Origin: Saccharopolyspora_D taberi | Lineage (GTDB): Bacteria > Actinomycetota > Actinomycetes > Mycobacteriales > Pseudonocardiaceae | Reading direction: 5' to 3' | Assembly: GCF_039534165.1 (NCBI RefSeq) | Contig: NZ_BAAAUX010000025.1 | Span: 1-11,822 of the forward strand | DNA length: 11,822 nucleotides | In this document: one piece after another, positions 1-5,656 of the stretch | Layout of the letters: each line of letters begins with the position of its first letter | How positions within the stretch are numbered: the stretch's first letter is position 1 | The notes under the pieces: model-generated | Told to the model about the DNA's origin: nothing | What the model saw: the letters and a program-made list of their open reading frames with translations, nothing else | The model's database searches: none | Program-made: the position numbers and the translations under genes

Positions 1-115
1 GCTCGCCCGCGGCGTCGAGCACCACGCAGCCCACCGGCGGGTTCGGGCTCGTCGTTCCGCGCACGTCCTCGCTGGCCTCGATCGCGGTGCGCATCGCGGC
101 CGACAGCGCGTCCAT
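1..115 (-). CDS. ribD: RibD N-terminus (partial): diaminohydroxyphosphoribosylaminopyrimidine deaminase / reductase
   Basis: Only the first 38 or so codons are present; the gene runs off the left edge. From ATG at 115-113 it reads MDALSAAM, then a helix, then RGTTSPNPPVGCVVLDAAGE. The SPNPPVGCVV stretch is the hallmark of the N-terminal deaminase domain of RibD, the bifunctional riboflavin-pathway enzyme that deaminates and then reduces the pyrimidine intermediate made by GTP cyclohydrolase II. The zinc ligands (HAE, PCxxxGxxPPC) lie outside the window. An in-frame GTG at 133-131 would overlap the rpe stop as GTGA and add six residues. I prefer the ATG because GGTGGG lies just upstream, but the choice is not certain. 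The position directly after rpe is the usual actinobacterial rpe-ribD arrangement, and translation is probably coupled to rpe. Confidence 0.9.
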   Translation of the reverse strand, partial: MDALSAAMRTAIEASEDVRGTTSPNPPVGCVVLDAAGE

Positions 116-129
116 CGAGCCCACCGCGG

Positions 130-825
130 TCACTGCCTGGCGTGCGCGAAGGCCGGGGCGGCCTTGGCCCGCAGCGCCTCGATGGCGCGCGACGGGTCCT
201 CGGCGCCGTAGACCGCCGAGCCCGCGACGAAGCAGTCCACGCCCGCCTCGGCGGCCTGCTCGATGGTGTCGGCGTTGATGCCGCCGTCGATCTCCACGAC
301 CAGGTTGAGGTGGCCGGTGTCGACCATCTCGCGCGCCTTGCGGGCCTTGTCCAGCACCTCGGCGATGAACTTCTGGCCGCCGAAGCCGGGCTCGACCGAC
401 ATCACCAGCAGCGTGTCGTAGTGCTTGAGCACCTCGACGTAGGGCTCCAGCGGGGTGTTCGGCTTGATCGACAGGCCCGCCTTGGCCCCGGCCGCGCGCA
501 GGTCCTTGGCCAGCATGACCGGGTCCTTGGCGGCTTCGACGTGCACCGTCACGTTGTAGGCGCCCGCCTCGGCGTAACCGGGGGCCCAGCGGTCCGGGTC
601 CTCGATCATCAGGTGGCAGTCGATCGGGATGTCGGTGACCTTCAGCAGCGACTCCACCACCGGCAGGCCCAGGGTCAGGTTGGGCACGAAGTGCGCGTCC
701 ATCACGTCCACGTGCAGCCAGTCGGCGCGGTGGCCGGGCTCGCCGTTGACGGCGGCCACTTCGTCGGCGAGACGGGCGAAGTCGGCGGAGAGGATGGAAG
801 GCGCGATCATCGGCTGGTTCGACAC
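130..825 (-). CDS. rpe: Ribulose-phosphate 3-epimerase
   Basis: This 231-residue TIM-barrel enzyme interconverts ribulose-5-phosphate and xylulose-5-phosphate in the cytosolic pentose phosphate pathway. Visible signatures are IAPSILSADFARL at the N-terminus, HVDVMDAHFVPN (residues 38-49), DCHLMIEDP (69-77), SVEPGFGGQKF (143-153) and EIDGGIN (178-184). The expected metal/catalytic set is intact: His38, Asp40, His71 and Asp180. Length is normal for the family. The start is a GTG at 825-823. An internal ATG at 810-808 (MIAPSILS) would also give a plausible protein. I keep the GTG because a TACACT hexamer ends 7 nt before it, as in leaderless actinobacterial transcripts, while no Shine-Dalgarno sequence precedes either start. 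The stop is followed immediately by ribD. Confidence 0.96.
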   Translation of the reverse strand: MSNQPMIAPSILSADFARLADEVAAVNGEPGHRADWLHVDVMDAHFVPNLTLGLPVVESLLKVTDIPIDCHLMIEDPDRWAPGYAEAGAYNVTVHVEAAKDPVMLAKDLRAAGAKAGLSIKPNTPLEPYVEVLKHYDTLLVMSVEPGFGGQKFIAEVLDKARKAREMVDTGHLNLVVEIDGGINADTIEQAAEAGVDCFVAGSAVYGAEDPSRAIEALRAKAAPAFAHARQ

Positions 826-832
826 ATGCGGG

Positions 833-838
833 AGTGTA
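833..838 (-). promoter_or_regulatory. Possible -10 box of a leaderless rpe-ribD promoter
   Basis: On the minus strand the hexamer TACACT (TANNNT consensus) ends 7 nt upstream of the rpe GTG, so transcription would begin at or next to the start codon. This is the classic geometry of leaderless actinobacterial genes. I see no convincing -35 hexamer 16-19 nt upstream. Lack of a Shine-Dalgarno sequence at rpe agrees with the idea. Inference only. Confidence 0.4.
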
Positions 839-993
839 AATGCACCCGTTCGGTCGGCCCTGCTGGGCTGGTGGTGGGGGGCGGGTTCCGGGCGCCGGGA
901 CGTCTCCGGGACCGAATCGGCTCTGCCGGTTCGGCTGCGGTTTCGTGGGTGGTTTCCGGGGCTCTCGCCGACCCCGGACCCCCGGCAGGTCTC

Positions 994-1046
994 CGGGATG
1001 AGATGGGGCTGTTCGCTGCGGTTCGGTTGGGGTGGTTCTCATCCCG
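994..1046. repeat. Alternative 10-bp hairpin competing with the larger inverted repeat
   Basis: CGGGATGAGA at 994-1003 is exactly complementary to TCTCATCCCG at 1037-1046, with 33 nt between them. The second arm is also part of the left outer arm of the 1033-1173 element, so the two foldings exclude each other. A third copy of CGGGATGAGA lies at 1160-1169. Whether this is regulatory or only decay of a duplicated element cannot be told from the sequence. Confidence 0.55.
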
Positions 1047-1173
1047 TCGACCTCCACGGAGGGCTATCAGACCGCGTCAAGGGGGCGATTTCGTTGTTGC
1101 GCTGCGGTTTTCGGGAATGTGCCCCCTTGACACGGCCTGATCGGGCTTTGCCAGGTCGACGGGATGAGAACCA
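1033..1173. repeat. Nested inverted-repeat element, MITE-like or structured RNA
   Basis: The outer arms at 1033-1053 and 1153-1173 are perfect inverted copies over 21 bp, with core GGTTCTCATCCCGTCGACCT in the left arm. Inner arms at 1066-1086 and 1121-1141 pair over 21 bp with two mismatches and contain GTCAAGGGGGC / GCCCCCTTGAC. An asymmetric internal loop of 12 and 11 nt separates the arms, and 34 nt form the apical loop. It encodes no protein. It could be a miniature inverted-repeat element, a dispersed palindromic repeat, or a large terminator for the permease that also insulates rpe. No flanking target-site duplication was recognised. Confidence 0.75.
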
Positions 1174-1256
1174 AACCCCGCCCTTGTAGGTGGAGGCTTC
1201 TTTCTGGCTGGGCGCGTTGGGGTGTCCGGGGCCGGGCGGCCAGCGACTCGCGCCGC

Positions 1257-1289
1257 TTCCAAGACGTCCCTAGTTCCAAGACGCCCTAG
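1257..1289. repeat. Two-copy tandem duplication spanning the AAT permease stop codon
   Basis: On the plus strand, copy one (1257-1273) is TTCCAAGACGTCCCTAG and copy two (1274-1289) is TTCCAAGACGCCCTAG, identical apart from one extra base. The CTA in copy two is the permease stop (TAG on the minus strand), so the duplicated unit begins in the last codon and repeats the stop downstream. This is one of three arrays in the window placed on gene 3' ends. Confidence 0.85.
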
Positions 1290-2689
1290 TCGGCGTCCCC
1301 GCGTACGCCCTGGCGCCCGCGCACCAGCAGGTAGGCCACGACCAGCAGGACCAGGAACGGCACTCCCGCCTTCCACGCGGTGCCGAACTGCTCGGTGAAC
1401 GCCGTGGTCACCAGGACCGCGATGATGAACAGCATCGCCAGCACCGTGGTCACCGGCGCCCCGGGCAGCCGCACCGGCGACGGCGGCAGGCCCTCGGCCG
1501 CGCGGCTGCGGCGGAACGCCAGGTGGCTGGCGAAGATGATCAGCCAGGTCACCAGTGCGCCGAACAGCGCCAGCCCGAGCAGCAGCGGGAACGCGGTGTC
1601 CGGCGACAACGCCGAGATCGCCGCGGCCAGTGCGAGCCCGGCCGCCGACAGCAGCAGCGCCCGGACCGGTGCGCCGCTGCGGCTGAGCCCGGTGAACCAC
1701 CTCGGCGCGAAGCCGTCGCGGGCCAGCGAGTAGGTCATCCGGGAGGCGACGTAGAGGTTGGTGTTCATCGCCGACAGCGCCGCGGTGAGCACCACGAAGT
1801 TCATGATCCCGGCCGCCGCCGGGATGCCCGCCATCGCGAACAGCCGGACGAACGGGCTCTGGGTGACGTCGTCCTCGGTGGACACCTGGTTCCAGGGCAG
1901 GATCGAGACCACCACGAGCATGCCGACGATGTAGAACAGCGCCAGCCGCAGGACCGTGCCGCGCGCCGCGCGCGGCACGTCGCGGGCCGGGTTGCGCGAC
2001 TCCGACGCGGTCAGCGCCATCGCCTCGGTGCCCAGGTAGGAGAAGGTGACCACGGTCAGCGCCAGCCACACCGCGCCGATGCCGTTGGGCAGGAACCCCT
2101 GGTGCTCGGTGAGCGCACCGACACCGGTCGCGGGCCTGCCGGGCAGGCCGAGGACGATGTAGGTGATGCCGAGCAGGATGAACACCACGATCGTGACGAC
2201 CTTGATCATGGCGAACCAGTACTCGAACTCGCCGAAGTAGCGCACGGCGGCGGCGTTGACCGCCAGCATCACCACCGAGAACGTCACGACCGGCACCCAC
2301 AGCGGTAACTGCGGGTACCAGAACTGCAGGTAGAGCCCGGCCGCGACGACCTCGCTGCCGATGTTGACCACCTGCGCGGCGAAGTAGATCCACCGCTGCA
2401 CGAACCCGAAGGCTCCGCCGAGGTAGCGCTGGGCGATCGCGCCGAACCCACCGGGTTCGGGGTGCACCACGACCATCTCGGCGATCGCGTAGGCCACCGC
2501 CAGCGCGGCGAACGCGCCGACCGCGTAGGCGATGATCACCGCCGGGCCCGCGATCGAGATGGCCAGGCCGGAGCCCAGGAACAGGCCGGTACCGATCGCG
2601 CCGCCCACGGCGATCATCCCGACCTGCCGGCCGCTGAGGTCCCGGCGCAGCCCGGGCTCCTCGGTCCTGCTGGTCTCCACCTGGCTCAC
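1286..2689 (-). CDS. AAT-family amino acid permease
   Basis: This 467-residue integral membrane protein belongs to the APC superfamily, amino acid transporter (AAT) type (GabP/CycA/ProY-like), and would import an amino acid by proton symport. The diagnostic GGAIGTGLF motif is at residues 29-37 in the first membrane helix, preceded by a short cytoplasmic tail ending LSGRQVGMI. The later SYLGTEAMALTASESRNPARDVPRA-like segment is the typical AAT loop after TM6. About 12 hydrophobic segments are visible and the length is normal. Substrate cannot be assigned from sequence; GABA, D-Ala/D-Ser/Gly, proline and aromatic amino acids are all possible. The start is GTG at 2689, supported by GGGAGG at 2700-2695, 5 nt upstream. 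The next gene on the same strand, rpe, is 460 bp away, so it is probably not co-transcribed. The stop lies inside a small tandem duplication. Confidence 0.92.
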   Translation of the reverse strand: MSQVETSRTEEPGLRRDLSGRQVGMIAVGGAIGTGLFLGSGLAISIAGPAVIIAYAVGAFAALAVAYAIAEMVVVHPEPGGFGAIAQRYLGGAFGFVQRWIYFAAQVVNIGSEVVAAGLYLQFWYPQLPLWVPVVTFSVVMLAVNAAAVRYFGEFEYWFAMIKVVTIVVFILLGITYIVLGLPGRPATGVGALTEHQGFLPNGIGAVWLALTVVTFSYLGTEAMALTASESRNPARDVPRAARGTVLRLALFYIVGMLVVVSILPWNQVSTEDDVTQSPFVRLFAMAGIPAAAGIMNFVVLTAALSAMNTNLYVASRMTYSLARDGFAPRWFTGLSRSGAPVRALLLSAAGLALAAAISALSPDTAFPLLLGLALFGALVTWLIIFASHLAFRRSRAAEGLPPSPVRLPGAPVTTVLAMLFIIAVLVTTAFTEQFGTAWKAGVPFLVLLVVAYLLVRGRQGVRGDAD

Positions 2690-2714
2690 TCGTGCCTCCC
2701 GGGGCGCTCGTCAC

Positions 2715-2730
2715 GTGCCCGAGCACTGTA
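2715..2730 (-). promoter_or_regulatory. Candidate -10 box and overlapping short palindrome upstream of the AAT permease
   Basis: On the minus strand TACAGT (2730-2725) fits a TANNNT -10 box and would place a start point about 29 nt before the GTG. It partly overlaps a 12-bp interrupted palindrome, GTGC-4 nt-GCAC (2715-2726), which could be an operator. No clear -35 element is visible. Weak evidence. Confidence 0.3.
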
Positions 2731-2770
2731 CCCACGGCTGATGACGATCTTTTCTCGATTCGGCCGCGGC

Positions 2771-2858
2771 TCAGCCCCGGTCGGCGCGAGCCAGTCCCGG
2801 TCGGCGCGAGTCAGTCCCGGTCGGCGCGAGTCAGTCCCGGTCGCCCAGTCAGTCCCGC
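2771..2858. repeat. 20-bp tandem array running into the osmC 3' end
   Basis: The plus-strand unit TCAGTCCCGGTCGGCGCGAG begins at 2771, 2791 and 2811 (first two copies with one change each), then at 2831 as a shortened 18-bp unit, and finally at 2849, where TCAGTCCCG is the reverse complement of the last osmC codons and its stop. Coding end and array therefore share the same unit. On the osmC strand the second TGA (18 nt on) is in frame with the first, giving a tandem in-frame stop. There are no spacers, so it is not CRISPR. It fills most of the gap to the permease gene; the remaining upstream bases (2690-2770) hold that gene's leader. Confidence 0.9.
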
Positions 2859-3268
2859 GGCAGGGTCAGGGTGATCGGGGTGCCCTCCTCGACGGAACGG
2901 CTCACGGTGCACAGGCGCTCGATCGCGCGCTCCACCGCGTCGACGAGCCTGGCGCGCTCGTCGGCGTCCTCGATCCCGCCGAGGTCGACGTCGAAGGTCA
3001 CCTGCACCTCCGAGAACTTGTTCGGGTCCTCGGGCGCCTTGCTGCGGTCGGCGTGCACGCGCAGCTTCGCCTCCTCCCCGAGCCGGCGGACGAGCAGGTT
3101 CTCGCTGGTCACCGCCGAGCAGCCCGCGATGGCCGCGAGCAGCAGCTCACCGGGGGTGAACGCGTCCGGCGCGCCGTCGCGCCCGATGGTCACCTCGCCG
3201 CCGCGGCCGTTGGTCGCGGTGAAGGTGTGCTTGCCGGTGCGGTCGATCTCGACGGGCGTTGAGGACAT
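2849..3268 (-). CDS. OsmC/Ohr-family protein (thiol-dependent peroxidase type)
   Basis: This 139-residue cytosolic protein has the OsmC fold signature: a T-P-G-E-L-L-L-A-A-I-A-G-C segment (residues 38-50) and a second cysteine in ERLCTVSRS (Cys120). Cys50 and Cys120 correspond to the peroxidatic and resolving cysteines of OsmC/Ohr enzymes, which reduce organic hydroperoxides, usually with dihydrolipoyl-type donors. It looks closer to the general OsmC/YhfA-like group than to classical Ohr, so substrate is open. The open frame extends upstream, but ATG at 3268 is the credible start: AGGTGG lies about 7 nt before it, and the family alignment begins with the beta-strands right after (VEIDRTGKHTFTATN). 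It is transcribed away from the APC permease across a 122-bp gap holding a palindrome, so the two may share a regulator. Its stop codon is the first unit of a 20-bp tandem array. Confidence 0.9.
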   Translation of the reverse strand: MSSTPVEIDRTGKHTFTATNGRGGEVTIGRDGAPDAFTPGELLLAAIAGCSAVTSENLLVRRLGEEAKLRVHADRSKAPEDPNKFSEVQVTFDVDLGGIEDADERARLVDAVERAIERLCTVSRSVEEGTPITLTLPRD

Positions 3269-3308
3269 CGCAGACCACCTGATCTCGGATGTTGGGTGTG
3301 GTTGTGGT

Positions 3309-3340
3309 GTTCCGCCGCGGTGCAGCACCGTGATCGGAAC
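3309..3340. promoter_or_regulatory. Nested palindrome in the osmC / APC permease divergent gap
   Basis: A perfect 13-bp palindrome, CGGTGC-A-GCACCG (3318-3330), is framed by inverted hexamers GTTCCG (3309-3314) and CGGAAC (3335-3340), giving a near-symmetric 32-bp site in the middle of the 122-bp divergent intergenic region (3269-3390). This is the expected position for an operator serving both genes. It does not resemble the AT-rich OhrR box. Regulator unknown. Confidence 0.5.
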
Positions 3341-3390
3341 CGTCCAATTCGAACACGTGCCGGCCCGCCGATGTTCCACCCGGGAGAGCC

Positions 3391-4746
3391 ATGACCACCA
3401 CGACCTCCGACGGGCTGCTGCGGCGGCTCTCGCTGCGGGACCTGATCGTCTCCGGGCTGCTGTTCATCGGGCCGCTGGCCCCGGTCGGGGTCTTCGGCGT
3501 GCTGCACGCGCGCAGCGGCGGCGCGGTCGCGCTGGTGTACGTGATCGCGACCGCGGCGATGGGGTTCACGGCGTGGTCCTACGCGCGGATGTCGACCGCG
3601 GTGCCGAAGGCGGGCTCGGTGTTCGCCTACGCCAAGGCCGGGCTCGGGCGTCCGGCCGGTTTCGTCGCGGGCTGGATGATCCTGCTCGACTACCTGCTGA
3701 TCCCCAGCGTCGCCTCGCTGTTCGTCGGCATCGCCGCGAACTCGCTGCTGCCCGCCGTACCGGTGTGGGCGGCGACCGGCGCGGCGATCGCGGTGGTGAC
3801 CGCGCTGAACCTGTCCGGGGTCAAGGTCGCCGCGGTGGTCGGGACCGCGGTGCTGGCGATCGAGATCGTGCTGCTCGCGGTGTTCGTGGTCGCCGCGGTC
3901 GTGGTGCTGGCCACCGAGGGCACCGACCGGTCGCTGCTCGCGCCGTTCACCGGCTCGCCGCAGGCGGTGCTCGGCGCGGTGTCGGTGGCGGTGCTGTCGT
4001 TCCTCGGGTTCGACGCCATCGCCTCCTTCGCCGAGGAGAACACCGGGTCGTCCCGCCAGGTCGGCCGCGCGCTGCTGTTCTGCCTGGCCCTGACCGGCGT
4101 GCTGTTCATCGTCCAGACCTACCTGGCCGGGCTGCTCGAACCGCTGACCCCGGAGCAGCTGGCCGCAGCCCCGGACGCGCAGGACTCCGCGTTCTACGAC
4201 ATGCTGCGCGCCGCGATCGGCGGCTGGCTCGCGGTCGCGGTGACCGCGGTGAAGGCGGTGGCCCCGGCGTTCTCCGCGATGGTCGCGCAGGCCGCGGTGA
4301 GCAGGCTGCTCTACGGGATGGCCCGGGACGGGCAGATGCCGGCGCTGCTGGGCCGGGTCGACCGGCGCGCGCACGTGCCGCGCAACGCGACTCTGCTCGC
4401 CGCCGCGGTCACGCTGCTGGTCTCGGTGTGGGCGGCATCGGCGACCGACGGGCTGGAGGTGCTGTCATCGCTGGTCACCGTCGGCGCCCTGGCGTCGTTC
4501 GTGCTGCTGCACGCCGCGGTCGTCGGTTACTTCGCAGTCGCCGGGCGCGAACGCGGCTGGGCGGTCGTGGTGGCGCCCGTCGTGGGCGCGCTGATCGCGC
4601 TGGCGGTGCTGGTCACGGCGAGCCCGCTCGCGCTCGCCGCCGGCGGGGTGTGGCTGGTGATCGGGGTCGCCGCCCACCTCGTCACCCGCGGGGGCCCGGC
4701 GGAACTCTCCGGCGGCCGGGACCGACAATCTGACCGTGGACTGTGA
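3391..4746 (+). CDS. APC-superfamily amino acid/polyamine permease
   Basis: This 451-residue protein has about 12 hydrophobic helices and no signal peptide. The N-terminus (LSLRDLIVSGLLFIGPLAP), the AGSVFAYAKAGLGRPAGFVAGW region (about residues 80-101) and the FLGFDAIASFAEENTGSSRQVGRAL loop (after TM6) are typical of APC transporters of the putrescine importer PuuP / amino acid exchanger type. The likely role is uptake of an amino acid or polyamine. It is only distantly like the AAT permease on the other strand, so the two are not a recent duplication. The ATG start at 3391 has GGGAGAG just upstream (3382-3388). The last 11 bp overlap the zinc-finger gene, so translation of the second is probably coupled to this one. 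Confidence 0.9.
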   Translation: MTTTTSDGLLRRLSLRDLIVSGLLFIGPLAPVGVFGVLHARSGGAVALVYVIATAAMGFTAWSYARMSTAVPKAGSVFAYAKAGLGRPAGFVAGWMILLDYLLIPSVASLFVGIAANSLLPAVPVWAATGAAIAVVTALNLSGVKVAAVVGTAVLAIEIVLLAVFVVAAVVVLATEGTDRSLLAPFTGSPQAVLGAVSVAVLSFLGFDAIASFAEENTGSSRQVGRALLFCLALTGVLFIVQTYLAGLLEPLTPEQLAAAPDAQDSAFYDMLRAAIGGWLAVAVTAVKAVAPAFSAMVAQAAVSRLLYGMARDGQMPALLGRVDRRAHVPRNATLLAAAVTLLVSVWAASATDGLEVLSSLVTVGALASFVLLHAAVVGYFAVAGRERGWAVVVAPVVGALIALAVLVTASPLALAAGGVWLVIGVAAHLVTRGGPAELSGGRDRQSDRGL

Positions 4747-5431
4747 GAGCTGCCGGATCTCGGTGTCGGCGCGGCTGGACTCGGAGCCCGGTGCCGCGCC
4801 CGCCGAACAGGTCGAAGCCCATCTGAGCCGGTGCGCCGCCTGCCGGGCGTGGCAGGCCGAGGCGACCGCGCTCACCCGGAGCCTGCGGGTGCGGCCCGCC
4901 GTCGCCACGCCCGACCTCGTCGACGTGGTGCTCGACCGGTTCCCGCGCAGGCTGCCGGTGCTGCGCCGCTCGCTCGGCGCGGTCGCGGTGGCCCAGCTGC
5001 TGCTCGGCCTGGCGCAGATGCTGGGCTTCGGAACGCACGGGCACCACGAGATGAGCGCGCACCTGTTCAACGAGAGCACCGCGTGGAACGTCGCGGTCGG
5101 CGCCGGACTGCTGTGGGCGGCCATCCGCACCAGGGCGGTCGCGGGGATGCTGCCGGTGCTCGGCGTGTTCCTGCTGGTGCTGACCGGCTTCTCGCTCTAC
5201 GACCTGATCACCGGGGTGGTCACGCTCGACCGCGTCGCCTCGCACGGCCTGATGCTCATCGGCCTCGGCCTGCTCTGCGCCGTGCACTGGACCGGCCGGG
5301 GCCACCACCCCGGTGGATCGGCGGGCAGCACCGGTCACGACCACGTCGACCTGCCGCCGTACGACGACCTGGTGCCCGGCGAGGCTCCGCCGACGCTGCG
5401 CCCGACCGCCCAGGAGCGCCGGGCGGCCTGA
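4736..5431 (+). CDS. Zinc-finger (zf-HC2, anti-sigma-like) multi-pass membrane protein
   Basis: This 231-residue protein starts with a zinc-binding anti-sigma-type (zf-HC2) finger: Cys3, Cys6, then His29-x3-Cys33-x2-Cys36. After a linker (residues 40-75) come about four hydrophobic segments near 80-98, 117-131, 136-158 and 170-185. The loop after the first contains a His/Met cluster, HGHHEMSAH (101-109), and the C-terminal tail is hydrophilic with further His residues (HH at 190-191, GHDH). Proteins of this type are widespread in actinobacteria and of unproven function; true anti-sigma factors normally have one membrane helix and sit beside an ECF sigma gene, and none is present here. The GTG start at 4736 gives VDCESC and overlaps the permease stop by 11 bp, so the two form an operon. 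The last codons (QERRAA) match the repeat unit that continues beyond the stop. Confidence 0.85.
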   Translation: MDCESCRISVSARLDSEPGAAPAEQVEAHLSRCAACRAWQAEATALTRSLRVRPAVATPDLVDVVLDRFPRRLPVLRRSLGAVAVAQLLLGLAQMLGFGTHGHHEMSAHLFNESTAWNVAVGAGLLWAAIRTRAVAGMLPVLGVFLLVLTGFSLYDLITGVVTLDRVASHGLMLIGLGLLCAVHWTGRGHHPGGSAGSTGHDHVDLPPYDDLVPGEAPPTLRPTAQERRAA

Positions 5432-5653
5432 GAACCCGGGCTGACCGAGAATCCTGGGCAACCAGAGCGCCGGGCAGCCGAGAACCCCCGGCAGCTTGAG
5501 AACCCCGGGCAGCCGGAGAGCGCCGGGCAGCGGAGAACGCCGGGCTGACCGACAACCCCGGGCAACCAGAGCGCCGGGCAGCCAGAGCGCCGGGCGGACC
5601 GAGAACGCCAGGCAGCCCGAGAACGCCAGGCAGCCCGAGAACCCGGGCAGCCG
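5411..5653. repeat. Degenerate 16-18-bp tandem array filling the gap between two convergent genes
   Basis: About 14 units of consensus GAGAACGCCGGGCAGCC (variants AGAGCGCCGGGCAGCC and GAGAACCCGGGCTGACC) begin at 5411, 5430, 5447, 5464, 5480, 5498, 5516, 5533, 5551, 5568, 5584, 5601, 5619 and 5637. The first is the coding end of the zinc-finger gene. The last ends 3 bp before the deaminase stop (5657-5659), so the array covers the whole convergent gap. Two neighbouring units (5601-5618, 5619-5636) are identical, which points to recent slippage or amplification. There are no unique spacers and no recognisable gene. Frames through the array stay open but encode only Pro/Gly/Leu-rich repeats. It may serve as a bidirectional termination or insulator region. 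Confidence 0.92.
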
Positions 5654-5656
5654 GAG

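Larger units (their letters stand above)
826..1285. other. 460-bp non-coding gap between the AAT permease stop and the rpe start
   Basis: No frame here carries a recognisable protein; the open frames are GC-driven shadows with low-complexity Arg/Gly/Pro content. The gap holds a 141-bp nested inverted-repeat element (1033-1173), a second hairpin partner at 994-1003, three diverged copies of a CTGCGGTT-type motif (starting near 935, 1016 and 1102), the short tandem duplication at the permease 3' end (1257-1289), and the putative rpe promoter at its left end. Confidence 0.7.

Noticed and set aside
142..1140. 332-residue plus-strand frame antisense to rpe
   Set aside because: Composition and position mark it as an antisense shadow of rpe running into non-coding repeats.
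826..1285. FMN riboswitch controlling the rpe-ribD block
   Set aside because: The gap has strong hairpins, but I could not recognise the conserved FMN aptamer core sequences, and the leaderless-looking rpe start leaves little room for a leader RNA.
1077..2735. 552-residue minus-strand frame over the AAT permease
   Set aside because: Arg/Gly-rich shadow of the permease in another frame; the permease frame has clear membrane helices, family motifs and a ribosome-binding site.
2871..4733. 620-residue plus-strand frame over osmC and the APC permease
   Set aside because: It is antisense to osmC and out of frame with the permease, with a composition typical of GC-rich shadow frames and no recognisable domain.
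1286..4746. Recent duplication of the two permease genes
   Set aside because: They belong to different APC subfamilies (AAT versus PuuP-like) with little shared sequence beyond general membrane-helix composition.
5411..5653. CRISPR array
   Set aside because: Units are 16-18 bp, directly adjacent, and have no unique spacers; no cas genes are present.
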